A stretch of DNA of 64,000 nucleotides from Chloroflexota bacterium (GCA_026710655.1 JAPOQN010000042.1:62001-126000); one strand, 5' to 3'; positions 26,766 to 35,584 are shown, numbered from the stretch's first letter. Notes: generated from the letters alone by a model not told the origin. A program made the numbers and translations.

Positions 26766-27802
26766 GCGGGGGTCTCGATGGGGCGGTAGAAGGCGTTCCC
26801 GGCCTCCGACCACTCGGTCACGATCTTCATGAAATCGTCGCCCATCGGGTCGAGGCCGCGGATTGGCATCGAGCCGCGCCTGATGGTGAAGTCGTGCGGG
26901 GCGAGTTCGCCGGCGCGCACGTAATGGGGCTCGGCGTCTTCGGTGTGCCCCTGCTGGGAGAGCCACCAGGCGAGCGTGAACTCCGCGCGGGCCTCCTGCT
27001 CAGCGGCCGTCGGAAGCGTCTGGGCGGCCCGGGTCTCCGCAGGCGTCATGGCCGGCCCCTCGCCGCGCACCCAGGCGCGCAGGCGCTCCAGGTGCGCCTC
27101 GGAGTCGATGCCTGTCATCTCCTTGAAGTCGTTCGAGCCAAAGGCGACGTCGTTGGGGCGCGCGATGCGGCCCTCCTCGTCGATCCAGAGGATGGTCGGG
27201 ACGTTGATCATCCCGTAGAGGTCGGCCACGAGGTGCTCGGTGTCGATCAGGCTGGGGTGGGCGGGACTGGCCGCCTCGATCCACTCGCGCGCGTCCTCGG
27301 GCGAGCGCTCGATGGCGACGGTGATGACGGTGAAGCCCTCATCCTTGAGCTCCTCGTAAACCTTCTGCCAGACCGGCAGGTCGTAGCGGCAGCCTCACCA
27401 GGAGGCGTAGGCGACGAGCAGGACCTTCTTGCCACGCTGGTCTCCCAGGGAGTGCAGGTTGCCGTCGAGGTCGGGGAGGGTGAAGTCGGGAGCATCGAGG
27501 GAGGCAAGCGCGTCGCCGCGCTCGTGGTGGGAGGCGCCAAGCGAGGCGACGGTGTGCTTTTCGTCGGTCACGAGCGGACGCTGGAGGGCGCCGGCAAGAA
27601 CGCCCAGGTCGAGTCCGTCCTCGCGCACGAGGGCGGACTGGTCGACGGGGATGCACATGGGGCCCTGACACAGACCCTCGGGCTGCAGGTCCCAGCCGAG
27701 GGTCTCCTCGAGTGCGCCGGCAGGGATGGCAGGACGGGCGGGGTCGGCGACGGTTATCTCGTCGCTGCGACCGTCGTGGAGGAGGGTAAGGGTGGTGGCC
27801 AT
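26762..27802 (-). CDS. Thioredoxin-fold selenoprotein (copy 1), Sec136 encoded by UGA
   Basis: The frame runs from ATG 27802 through an in-frame TGA (27397-27395) to 26762, giving 346 residues with Sec136. The N-terminal domain (residues 1-95) has GWDLQPEGLC and a CxxxxC pair (Cys45, Cys50). A redoxin domain starts APDFTLPDLDGNLHSLG and reaches VAYASW-U-GCRYDLPVW, so UGA sits where the attacking cysteine of thioredoxin-like proteins lies, with Cys138 two residues on. A cis-Pro loop (INVPTILWIDEEGRIARP) and a TPR-like C-terminal helix pair follow. A SECIS hairpin lies right after UGA. Its paralogue, with the same length and the same UGA position, is directly upstream. Confidence 0.9.
27365..27397 (-). 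promoter_or_regulatory. UGA codon with downstream SECIS-like hairpin (copy 1)
   Basis: After TGA (27397-27395) come 15 bases, then a CTGCC/GGCAG stem (27379-27375, 27369-27365) with loop GGTCT. The GGUCU apical loop and the distance of about 20 bases from UGA match the bacterial fdhF-type SECIS bound by SelB. Confidence 0.85.
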
Positions 27803-27895
27803 GGGGGCACTCCCAGGTAAGCAGGTGGCTGGGATTCTACGGGGCGGGTACGGACGACGCGCGGAGGTGGGAGGGCGCCTCGACTCGATCGGCAA

Positions 27896-28936
27896 TCAGG
27901 GGCTGTCCTTGAGCGGGCGGTAGAGGGGGGTGCGGGTCAGCGCACTCTTGACTGCGATCTTCAGGAAGGCGAGACCCATGGGATTGAGGCCGCGGGTGCG
28001 CATGGAGCCGCGCCTGATGGTGATGTCGTGCGGGGCGAGTTCGGCGGCGCGCTCGTAGTGGCGCTCGGCGTCGTCGGCGTGGCCTTTCCGGGAGAGCCAC
28101 CAGGCGAGCGTGAACTCGGCGCGCGCTTCCTGATCGGCGGCAGTCGGGAGGTCCTGGTGGGCACGGACCTCGGCCGGGGTCAGGGCGGGGGCGGCGCCGC
28201 GCACCCAGGCGCGCAGGCGCTTGAGGTGCCGCCGCGAGTCGAGGCCCGTCAGCAGCTTGAACCTGTTGGAGGCGAAGGAGGCGTCGTTGGGGCGGGCGAT
28301 GCGGCCTTCCTCGTCGATCCAGACGACGGTGGGGACGTTGATCATCCCGTAGAGGTCGGGCACCAGGTGCTCGGTATCGATGAGGCTGGGGTGCTTCGGG
28401 CTGGCCGCCTCGATCCAGGGCCGGGCGTCCTCGAACGATCGCTCAATACCGACCGTGATGATGGTGAAGTCCTGATCCTTGAGCTCCTCGTAGACCTTCT
28501 GCCAGACCGGCAGGTCGTAGCGGCAACCTCACCAGGAGGCGTACGCCACGAGCAGCACCTTCTTGCCGCGGTGGTCGCTGAGGGAGTGGAGGTTGCCGTC
28601 GAGGTCGGGGAGGGTGAAGTCGGGAGCATCGAGGGAGGCAAGCGCCTCGCCGCGGTCGTGGTGAGAGGCGCCCAGGGAAGCGACGGCGTGCTTCCCGTCG
28701 CTGACGAGAGGACGCTGGAGGGCATCGGCCAGCACGCGAAGGTCGAGGCCGTCTTCTCCGACTAGCTCATCCTGGTCGACGGAGATGCACATGAAGTCCC
28801 GGCAGAGGCCTTCGGGCTTCAGCTCCCAGCCGAGCGTCTCCTTGAGGGCCTCGGCGGAGATGGCCGGGCGGGCAAGGTCGGCGACCTCGATCTGGTCCGC
28901 GCGGCCATCGTGTAGCAGGGTCAGCGTCGTATGCAT
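27896..28936 (-). CDS. Thioredoxin-fold selenoprotein (copy 2), Sec136 encoded by UGA
   Basis: This tandem paralogue of the gene at 26762-27802 has the same length (346 residues). ATG 28936 opens the frame, which reads through TGA 28531-28529 to 27896. Domain order is identical: N-terminal Cys pair in PEGLCRDFMC, redoxin domain APDFTLPDLDG, YASW-U-GCRYDLPVW with Sec136 and Cys138, cis-Pro loop INVPTVVWIDEEGRIARP, and a TPR-like end. The two copies differ throughout by scattered substitutions, yet both retain UGA and SECIS, which argues for selection on Sec and against a sequencing or assembly error. Predicted role: peroxide or disulfide reduction; substrate unknown. A tRNA-Ser gene lies 62 bases upstream. 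Confidence 0.9.
28499..28531 (-). promoter_or_regulatory. UGA codon with downstream SECIS-like hairpin (copy 2)
   Basis: TGA (28531-28529), 15-base spacer, stem CTGCC/GGCAG (28513-28509, 28503-28499) and loop GGTCT. It is the same as in copy 1 despite differences in surrounding codons. Confidence 0.85.
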
Positions 28937-28994
28937 AGGGCTCTCACCCGGGTTCGATTCTACGGGTCGGCGTGGCGCGCCGCGCGGGTGGGGG

Positions 28995-29083
<89 letters not shown>

Positions 29084-29120
29084 CGGATCGATTGTAGAAC
29101 GGGTTGGCGGGGGTCGGGGA

Positions 29121-29147
29121 TTAGCACTCGCCCCCTGAGAGTGCTAG
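29121..29147 (+). promoter_or_regulatory. CIRCE operator (HrcA site)
   Basis: TTAGCACTC-N9-GAGTGCTAG matches the CIRCE consensus except for the last base. It lies 40 bases before the GTG start of the fmdB gene. TTAGCA and TAGGCT could also serve as -35 and -10 with 18-base spacing, so the operator would overlap the promoter as usual. Confidence 0.85.
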
Positions 29148-29187
29148 GCTAGGGCCTCAGATTCCCGCTCAAACCGGGAGGGACCGC

Positions 29188-29496
29188 GTGCCCACCTACG
29201 AGTATCAGTGTGACTCCTGCAGGCGTCGCTACGACCTGCGCGAGGGCTTCGACGCGCCCTCCAGCCACACCTGCCAGCGCTGCGAGAAGGGCACGGCCAA
29301 CCGTGTGCTGCATGCGCCCACGGTCGTCTTCAAGGGCAGCGGCTTCTATGTGAACGACAGCCGGAAGTCGGAGAAGAGCACGAGCTCAAGCTCCAGCGAG
29401 AAGACGATGAGCCTGCCCAGCGGCGATTCCGGCAAGGGCGACGGCAAGAGCTCGGGCAAGAGCGCGAAGTCGAGCAGCAGCTCCTCCAAGGAATAG
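29188..29496 (+). CDS. FmdB-family zinc-ribbon protein
   Basis: A 102-residue protein starting at GTG 29188 behind GGGAGGGA. The start PTYEYQCDSCRRRYDLREGF is the FmdB putative regulatory domain, with CxxC at 8/11 and CxxC at 30/33 forming a zinc ribbon. The second half is a low-complexity Ser/Lys/Gly tail. The family is widespread and of unclear role. Here it opens an fmdB-dtd-proS unit behind a CIRCE operator, pointing to heat-shock control. Confidence 0.88.
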   Translation: MPTYEYQCDSCRRRYDLREGFDAPSSHTCQRCEKGTANRVLHAPTVVFKGSGFYVNDSRKSEKSTSSSSSEKTMSLPSGDSGKGDGKSSGKSAKSSSSSSKE

Positions 29497-29502
29497 AACC
29501 GG

Positions 29503-29967
29503 GTGCGGGCGCTCGTGCAGCGCGTCAGCCGCGCCAGCGTGCGCGTGGACGGCGAGGTCGCCGGCGCCATCGAGGGCGGGTTCCTCGTGCTGCTCGGCGT
29601 GACGCACGGTGACGATGAAGCGGTGGCGGAGGCGATCGCGCGCAAGGTCGTGGGGCTGCGCGTGTTCGAAGACGGCGAGGGACGGATGAACCTCGACCTG
29701 CAGGCGGTCGGGGGCGCGGTACTGTGCGTGAGCCAGTTCACCCTCTACGGGAGCGTCAGGAAGGGGAGGCGCCCCTCGTTCACGGAGGCGGCGGAGCCCG
29801 AGCGGGCGGAGGTCCTGTACGAGCGCTTCTGCGCGGCCGTGGAGGAGACGGGGGTTGCGTGCGAGCAGGGGCGGTTCGGGGCGCACATGGAGGTCGAGAG
29901 CGTGAACGACGGGCCCGTGACATTGCTCATCGACAGCGCGGAGCTGGAGCGTCCGCGCCGCGCTTGA
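29503..29967 (+). CDS. dtd: D-aminoacyl-tRNA deacylase
   Basis: A 154-residue DTD that removes D-amino acids from mischarged tRNAs. GTG 29503 starts it, six bases after fmdB. The active-site motif SQFTLYG is at about residue 79 and the C-terminal dimer motif NDGPVTLLID ends the protein. Length is normal. It is followed by proS in the same direction, so both concern tRNA quality. Confidence 0.95.
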   Translation: MRALVQRVSRASVRVDGEVAGAIEGGFLVLLGVTHGDDEAVAEAIARKVVGLRVFEDGEGRMNLDLQAVGGAVLCVSQFTLYGSVRKGRRPSFTEAAEPERAEVLYERFCAAVEETGVACEQGRFGAHMEVESVNDGPVTLLIDSAELERPRRA

Positions 29968-29997
29968 CCGGAGCGCGGGGGCGCGGAGAGTAGGCCC

Positions 29998-31704
29998 ATG
30001 ACCGTATCGACGCGGATGAGCCGGTTCTTCCTGAAGACGCTGCGGGAGGCGCCCGCCGAGGCGGAGCTGGCGAGCCACCAGCTGCTGCTTCGCGCGGGGC
30101 TCGTGATGCCGCTGGCGGCGGGGCTCTACTGCTTCACACCGCTCGGGTGGCGGGCCATGCGCAACGTCGAAGAGCTGGTGCGCGAGGAGATGAATCGCGC
30201 GGGCGCACAGGAGCTGCGCCTGCCGGCCCTGCAGCCGCTGGAACTCTGGGACACATCGGGGCGCTCGGAGATCTTCGGGGGAGCGCTCTACCGGCTCACC
30301 GACCGTCGCGACCGCAACTTCGTGCTGGCGCCGACGCACGAGGAGGCGGTAAGCGCGCTGGCCGCCTCGCAGGTGCAGAGCTACCGAGACCTGCCCGTAA
30401 CGCTCTACCAGTTCCAGCAGAAGTTCCGGGACGAGCCCCGGCCACGCGGCGGCCTGATCCGGCTACGCGAATTCTGCATGAAGGACGCCTACAGCTTCGA
30501 CCCCGACTGGGAGACGCTGGACGAGTCGTACCAGGCGATGTTCGACGCGTACGCGCGCATCTTCGCGCGGGCGGACGTGCCGGCGCTGCCGGTCGAGGCC
30601 GACTCAGGAGCAATCGGAGGCAAGGACAGCCAGGAGTTCATCTACCTGAACGACAACGGCGAGGACGAGGTGCTGATCTGCCCCGCCTGCGGATACGCCG
30701 CGAACGCAGAGAAGGCGACCTTCCGGGCGGAGCCGCCGGTCGACGCCGAGCCGGCGCCCGTCGAGCGGGTGGACACGCCAGGCGTGGCGACGATCGCGAG
30801 CCTGGCGGCCTTCCTCGGGGTGGAGGAGCGGCAGACCGTGAAGGCGGTGTTCTACTCCGTTGACGGCGAGCCCGTGTTCGTCGCCATCCGCGGGGACCTC
30901 GAGGTGAACGAGACGAAGCTGCGCAACCTGTTGAAGGCGGTCGAGCTTGAGCCGATGGACGACGGGGCGGTCGCGCGGGCCGGACTGGTGGCCGGATCGG
31001 CCTCACCGGTGGGGCTGGACGGGATGCGGGTGGTGGCGGACCCGAGCGCGACAGAGGCAGCGAACCTCGTGGGAGGCGCGAACGAGCGGGACGCGCACCT
31101 GCTCAACCTCAACCACGGTCGCGACTGGACCGCGGACATCGTCGACGACATCGCGCTGGCGGAGGGGGGGCACGGCTGCCCGAATTGCGAGGGACGGCTG
31201 GAAGTGCGCTCGGGGATGGAGCTGGGGCACGTGTTCAAGCTGGGCACGAGCTACGCCGAGGCGCTCGACGTGCGCTACCTCGACGGCGAAGGCGAGCGGC
31301 ACCACGCCGTCATGGGCTGCTACGGGATCGGCATCGACCGGCTGCTGGCGGCCGTGCTCGAGGCAAACCACGACGAGGACGGCATCGTCTGGCCGCGGAC
31401 GCTGGCACCGTTCGACGTACATGTGGTGGTGCTGGGCGGCGACAAACCGGAAGTCGCGCAGGCCCTTTCCGAGCTGGAGGCAACCCTGGAGGCGGCAGGC
31501 CTGGAGGCGCTCGTGGACGACCGCGACGAGTCACCGGGGGCGAAGTTCAAGGACGCGGACCTGCTGGGGATGCCGGTACGGCTGACCGTGAGCCCGCGGG
31601 CGCTTGGCCGGGGCGGCATCGAACTGCGGGAGCGCACCTCGGGCGAGAGCGATATTGTGCCGCTGGATGAGGTGGCGGGGCGGATCCGGGCGGGAGCGGT
31701 CTAG
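29998..31704 (+). CDS. proS: Prolyl-tRNA synthetase, bacterial type
   Basis: A 568-residue class II enzyme of the bacterial architecture with an editing (INS) insertion. Motif 1 lies in the EEMNRAGAQELRLPAL region, motif 2 in PRGGLIRLREFCMKDAYSFD, and motif 3 in CYGIGIDRLLAAVLEANHDEDG. The INS domain between motifs 2 and 3 carries the Ala-editing signature (GVEERQTVKAVFYSVDGEPVF... region), and the C terminus is the anticodon-binding domain. It starts at ATG 29998 with GGAG about ten bases upstream. Confidence 0.96.
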   Translation: MTVSTRMSRFFLKTLREAPAEAELASHQLLLRAGLVMPLAAGLYCFTPLGWRAMRNVEELVREEMNRAGAQELRLPALQPLELWDTSGRSEIFGGALYRLTDRRDRNFVLAPTHEEAVSALAASQVQSYRDLPVTLYQFQQKFRDEPRPRGGLIRLREFCMKDAYSFDPDWETLDESYQAMFDAYARIFARADVPALPVEADSGAIGGKDSQEFIYLNDNGEDEVLICPACGYAANAEKATFRAEPPVDAEPAPVERVDTPGVATIASLAAFLGVEERQTVKAVFYSVDGEPVFVAIRGDLEVNETKLRNLLKAVELEPMDDGAVARAGLVAGSASPVGLDGMRVVADPSATEAANLVGGANERDAHLLNLNHGRDWTADIVDDIALAEGGHGCPNCEGRLEVRSGMELGHVFKLGTSYAEALDVRYLDGEGERHHAVMGCYGIGIDRLLAAVLEANHDEDGIVWPRTLAPFDVHVVVLGGDKPEVAQALSELEATLEAAGLEALVDDRDESPGAKFKDADLLGMPVRLTVSPRALGRGGIELRERTSGESDIVPLDEVAGRIRAGAV

Positions 31705-31749
31705 GGCGCGCCTTGCCCCTGCCGAAGTCGCTTCCTACGATGGCCTGAC

Positions 31750-31825
31750 GCTGAGGTAGCTCAGTCGGTAGAGCACTGCGCTGAAAACGCAGGTGTCCCC
31801 AGTTCGATTCTGGGCCTCAGCACCA
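31750..31825 (+). tRNA. tRNA-Phe(GAA)
   Basis: A 76-nt tRNA with acceptor GCTGAGG/CCTCAGC, D-arm GCTCAGTCGGTAGAGC, anticodon loop CTGAAAA and T-loop TTCGATT. ACCA follows the acceptor, so CCA seems to be encoded. Confidence 0.96.
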
Positions 31826-31846
31826 CCCCCTCCCTCCCAGGCAGCG

Positions 31847-33187
31847 TTACTTCGCGGCAGGGGTGAGCTCGGGCTCGCGCCTGCCGCGGCGGTCCATCTC
31901 GCCGAACTCGATCTCCGCCTCGCGGGTACTCGTGTCGATGCGGCGCAGGGCCGGGCTGAGGGCGAAGAACAGGACGGCGAAGACCAACATCAAGGCGGAG
32001 GCGAGCGCGACGACGATATCGGCGCCGTACTGCTCGGCCAACCAGCTGATGGGGAGCGTGGCAAGAGGCGTGAGGCCGAAGGACATCATGAGCAGGCTCA
32101 TCACGCGGCCCCGCACGAAGTCGGGGATGAGCACCTGGATGGCGGTGTTGTTGAGCACCATGAAGATGGTCACGAATATGTCGGCAAGGAGGATGAGGGG
32201 AAGGGCCAGCAGGAACCACGGGCTGAGGGAGAAGAAGATCAGCGTGGACCCGAAGGCCAGGATGCTGGCCATCATGAGGCGCAGCCGTCTGTGTGAGTCC
32301 CCAACCCAGGCCACGTAGACGGACCCCAGCAGGCCCCCAACTCCCGCTGCCGCGTTGAGGATGCCGAGGCCAGACTCTCCCGCATCCCAGACGTCCAGGG
32401 CGAACACCACCAATAGCGTCTGGAACGGCATTGCCAACAGCGTTGGCACCAGGCCCAGGAAGAGCAGCACGCGCACGGCGGGGTGCTGCCAGACCCAACG
32501 GAAACCGTTGGCCATGTCGCCGAAGACAGTGCGGCGTTCCTCAGACTCGTCAGGGTAGGAGGGGCTGACGCGAAGCATCGAGACGAGTCCGATGCCGTAA
32601 AGGACAAGGCCGATGGCCCAGGTGTTCGCGATGCCGATCAAGGAGATGAGGACCCCCGCGGCAACGGGTCCGACGATGCGCGTGAAGTTCATGCCGCCCA
32701 TCTGGAGGGCCATCGCATTCCCCAGTCCCTGCCGGCCGACGACGTTTGCGACGATTGCCTGGCGAGCGGGCATCATGAAGGGGAAGAGAGCTCCGAGAAG
32801 GCCCGTGAGCACGAGCAGCAACGGGAACGTCAGTTGGTCTGTCATCAAGAGGACGAAGACGAGTGCCTCGTCGACGAGCACAGCGGTCTGCACGAAGAGG
32901 ATGAGCTTGCGGCGGTCGAGGCGGTCCGCAACGGCGCCGCCAAGCGGCGAGATGACCAGCATGGGGATGGCGACGACGAAATTGACGATGCCGAGGGCGA
33001 AGGCGTTGTCGTTGGTCAGGTCGTAGGCGAGAACGGAGCGCACCAGGAACTGCGCCATCATGGCGAACATGAAGGCGATGTTGCTGATGTAGAGCCAGCG
33101 GAATTGCTGGTAACGCAGGGAGGAGGTCAGCCGGTCCCAGGACGAGTCGTAGTGCGCCTCGACTACGTGGATGTTGGACCGGGTCAC
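31847..33187 (-). CDS. MFS transporter
   Basis: A 446-residue twelve-segment membrane protein. GTG 33187 is used because GGAGGG lies upstream and the frame before it has no membrane features. The A-motif GGAVADRLDRRKLI lies between TM2 and TM3, PARQAIVANVVGRQGLGNAM in TM4-TM5, and GRVMSLLMMSFGLTPL in the second half. It is an EntS/MFS_3-like exporter, related in type to the genes at 4804 and 6212 but clearly diverged. The gene stands alone between tRNA-Phe and the enoyl-CoA hydratase gene. Confidence 0.9.
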   Translation of the reverse strand: MTRSNIHVVEAHYDSSWDRLTSSLRYQQFRWLYISNIAFMFAMMAQFLVRSVLAYDLTNDNAFALGIVNFVVAIPMLVISPLGGAVADRLDRRKLILFVQTAVLVDEALVFVLLMTDQLTFPLLLVLTGLLGALFPFMMPARQAIVANVVGRQGLGNAMALQMGGMNFTRIVGPVAAGVLISLIGIANTWAIGLVLYGIGLVSMLRVSPSYPDESEERRTVFGDMANGFRWVWQHPAVRVLLFLGLVPTLLAMPFQTLLVVFALDVWDAGESGLGILNAAAGVGGLLGSVYVAWVGDSHRRLRLMMASILAFGSTLIFFSLSPWFLLALPLILLADIFVTIFMVLNNTAIQVLIPDFVRGRVMSLLMMSFGLTPLATLPISWLAEQYGADIVVALASALMLVFAVLFFALSPALRRIDTSTREAEIEFGEMDRRGRREPELTPAAK

Positions 33188-33245
33188 GCGAGTGCCCTCC
33201 GCCACGATTCTAGCGGCTCCGCCCGGGGGGGCCGGCGGGCAGGAT

Positions 33246-34043
33246 TTATGTCCAGGTGCCCTTCCAGTCGGGGTCGCGCTTCTCGGCGAAGGCGCGCGGG
33301 CCCTCGACGGCGTCGGGGGACTGGCGGCGGCGCTGCTCCCAGGGGGAGATGGTCTGGGCGGCGTCGGGCAGGGGCATGTGGAGCGCGCGCAAGGCCGTCT
33401 CCTTGGTGGAACGCACGGAGAGGGGCGCACAGCTGACGATGTCGGCGACCCAGCGATCGACGGCTTCGTCGAGCTCCTCGGCGGGGACAACTTCGTTCAC
33501 GAGGCCGAGCTCGTAGGCGCGCTGGGCGGTCATGTGGCGACCCGTGAGCATATGCCCCATCACGGCCTTGAGCGGTCCCTGGCGTGGGAGGCGGTGGACG
33601 CCCATGGCCCCGGCAATGAGCCCGACCTTGGGCTCGGTGAGGCCGAAACGGGCGTGCTCGGCGGCGACGATGATGTCGGAGGCGAGCGCCATCTCGAAGC
33701 CGCCGCCGAGGGCGTAGCCGTTCACCCTCGCGACGATCGGCTTGAACAGATCGAAGCGGCTGGTGATGCCGCCGAAGCCGGAACGGGGCCAGGCCGCGCG
33801 GGGCCGCTCGGAGGCGGGCAGGCGCGACATCTCGGCCGTGAACTTGAGGTCGTTGCCGGCGCTGAAGGCGCGTCCGCCCTCGCCCGTGAAGACGGCGACC
33901 CAGAGGTCGTCGTCGTCGGCAAAGTCGTCCCAGACCTCGTTGAGCTCGAGGTTGGCGTAGACGTGGAGCGAGTTCATGACCTCCGGGCGGGTGATAGTGA
34001 TGTAGGCGACAGGGCCCTTCTTCTCGTAGCTGCAGAATTCCAC
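33246..34043 (-). CDS. Enoyl-CoA hydratase/isomerase (crotonase) family protein
   Basis: A 265-residue crotonase. GTG 34043 has GGAGG eight bases upstream. The oxyanion-hole segments AFSAGNDLKFTAEM and NGYALGGGFEMALASDI are intact, followed by GLTEPKVGLIAGAMGVHRLPR. Of the two usual catalytic acids, Glu appears in LTEPKVG. The protein acts on acyl-CoA thioesters; the exact step is unknown. Confidence 0.9.
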   Translation of the reverse strand: MEFCSYEKKGPVAYITITRPEVMNSLHVYANLELNEVWDDFADDDDLWVAVFTGEGGRAFSAGNDLKFTAEMSRLPASERPRAAWPRSGFGGITSRFDLFKPIVARVNGYALGGGFEMALASDIIVAAEHARFGLTEPKVGLIAGAMGVHRLPRQGPLKAVMGHMLTGRHMTAQRAYELGLVNEVVPAEELDEAVDRWVADIVSCAPLSVRSTKETALRALHMPLPDAAQTISPWEQRRRQSPDAVEGPRAFAEKRDPDWKGTWT

Positions 34044-34125
34044 GGGTGCGACCTCCGGAGGTGTCCCCGGCACTCTACCGGGCAGTCGCCTACCGCGCCC
34101 CCAACGCCTCGCTAGACTGGAACGC

Positions 34126-34281
34126 ATGTCGGTCATCATCGGCCTCGTGTTGCTGCCCTTCTTCGTGTGGGCGTGGATCAAGAACGACGCCGATGAGGAC
34201 GCGGCCGCCGCGCTCTCGATCGCCGCCTGGATCGTGATCGGCGTGAGCGCGCTGGCAGCGGCCTGGTACGTGTTCGGCTAG
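34126..34281 (+). CDS. Small two-helix membrane protein, 51 aa
   Basis: The ORF MSVIIGLVLLPFFVWAW... has two hydrophobic segments, one before and one after a short acidic loop (KNDADEDAAAA). It begins after the -10-like TAGACT with seven bases between, so it is probably leaderless. No family is recognised. It lies between two larger genes, separated by about 50 bases from the methyltransferase gene. Confidence 0.55.
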   Translation: MSVIIGLVLLPFFVWAWIKNDADEDAAAALSIAAWIVIGVSALAAAWYVFG

Positions 34282-34331
34282 GGGCCAGCGCTGCTGGCCC
34301 GCTCTCTACACCCGCGAGAGAATGGGAGCCC

Positions 34332-35354
34332 ATGCCGGTCGTGAGTGACGATCTCGAAGCCGCGAGGCTGCGCATCTACGCGCTGCAGGATGGCGCGATG
34401 CGCGCCCAGGCGCTCGCCTTCTGCCTGCGCAGCGGGTTGTTCGAGCGGCTCGCGCAGGGGCCGGCAACCGCCGAGGAGCTGGGGCTGGAGCCGCGCGTGG
34501 CGCCCACGCTCCTCGCCTTCCTCACGAGCCAGGGACTGGCGGAGCGAGACGGCCTGGGTCGCTTCCGGGCAACGCCCGCGACCGAGCAGTTCCTGGTGCG
34601 GTCGAGTCCGCGTTTCGCGGGCGGACGGTCGCTGCTCTTACAGGGTTTCCACGAGCGGATCGGACAGCTGGGCGAGGCGCTCGCCAGCGGGAAGCCGCTG
34701 GCCGACGCGGGGCAGGCGGCGATGTTCGGGGATTTCGACGAGGAGGACCAGCGCTGGTTCGCTGAGGGGATGCTCGCGAACGCTATCGCCGGGGCGGAGC
34801 ACCTCATGCTCGAGGTCGACTTCGGGGCGTTCCGGCGGCTGCTCGACGTTGGCGGCAACAGCGGCGGCTACACGCTCGCCCTGCTGGAGGCTCACCCCTC
34901 GCTGGAGGCCACGATCTTCGACCTGCCGGAGGTACGCGCGCTGGCGGAGGAACGCGTTACGGAGCGGAGGCTCGAAGACCGGTGCCGCTTCGTGGCGGGG
35001 TCGTTCTTCGACGATCCGCTGCCGAAGTGGCACGACCTGCTGCTGCTGGCCAACATCCTCCACGACTGGGAGACGGCGGAGTGCCGGCGCATCCTGGCGG
35101 CCTGCCATGACGCTATCGAGCCAGGCGGTACGATCGTGGTCGTGGAACCGATGCTGGCAGAGGACCTGAGCGGACCCGACCACGCATCCGTCAGTGGCCT
35201 GACGATGGCGCTCCTGGGCGGGGAGAACCGCACGCAGTCGCGTATCGGCGAACTGCTGGAGGGGGCGGGGTTCGATGAGGTGTGGCAGTCGGCCGTGGGG
35301 GAGCAGAACAGCGTCGTGACGGCGCGCAAGCCGGGGGCAGGCACGCCGTGCTGA
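34332..35354 (+). CDS. SAM-dependent O-methyltransferase (Methyltransf_2 type)
   Basis: A 340-residue protein with an N-terminal winged-helix dimerisation region (EAARLRIYALQDG, then AEELGLEPRVAPTLLAFL) and a C-terminal Rossmann domain. Motif I is LDVGGNSGGYTLALL, and HDWETAECRRIL supplies the catalytic His-Asp region found in hydroxyneurosporene and small-molecule O-methyltransferases. It starts at ATG 34332 after GGGAG. The substrate is unknown; the next gene overlaps its stop. Confidence 0.9.
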   Translation: MPVVSDDLEAARLRIYALQDGAMRAQALAFCLRSGLFERLAQGPATAEELGLEPRVAPTLLAFLTSQGLAERDGLGRFRATPATEQFLVRSSPRFAGGRSLLLQGFHERIGQLGEALASGKPLADAGQAAMFGDFDEEDQRWFAEGMLANAIAGAEHLMLEVDFGAFRRLLDVGGNSGGYTLALLEAHPSLEATIFDLPEVRALAEERVTERRLEDRCRFVAGSFFDDPLPKWHDLLLLANILHDWETAECRRILAACHDAIEPGGTIVVVEPMLAEDLSGPDHASVSGLTMALLGGENRTQSRIGELLEGAGFDEVWQSAVGEQNSVVTARKPGAGTPC

Positions 35355-35584
35355 AGGCGCCGATCTCCCCCTACGTGGTGGCCGGGCGCATCCTCTCGAT
35401 CATCGGGATGTCGTTCTTCACAGCTGCGGGAATCCTGTTTTGCATCGGAGGGTTCTGGTTCTGGGGGCTGGGAGCGCTGATCGGCTTCGTCCCCTTCTTC
35501 GCGCTCATCGTGGCGGTGGAGCGCTACTCAACCAAACACGGATTGATCGGCCCTGACGCGGACCCGCCCTTCGACGAAGAGTAG
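35348..35584 (+). CDS. Small membrane protein, 78 aa
   Basis: GTG 35348 overlaps the methyltransferase stop by 7 bp. Two hydrophobic segments (VAGRILSIIGMSFFTAAGILFC and FWGLGALIGFVPFFALIVA) are followed by an acidic C terminus (DADPPFDEE). No family recognised. It overlaps the start of the lipoprotein gene, so the three probably share an mRNA. Confidence 0.65.
   Translation: MLKAPISPYVVAGRILSIIGMSFFTAAGILFCIGGFWFWGLGALIGFVPFFALIVAVERYSTKHGLIGPDADPPFDEE

Noticed and set aside
27395-28531. In-frame TGAs as nonsense mutations or sequencing errors
   Set aside because: Two diverged copies have TGA at the same codon, both followed by the same SECIS hairpin, and the frame continues with conserved sequence.
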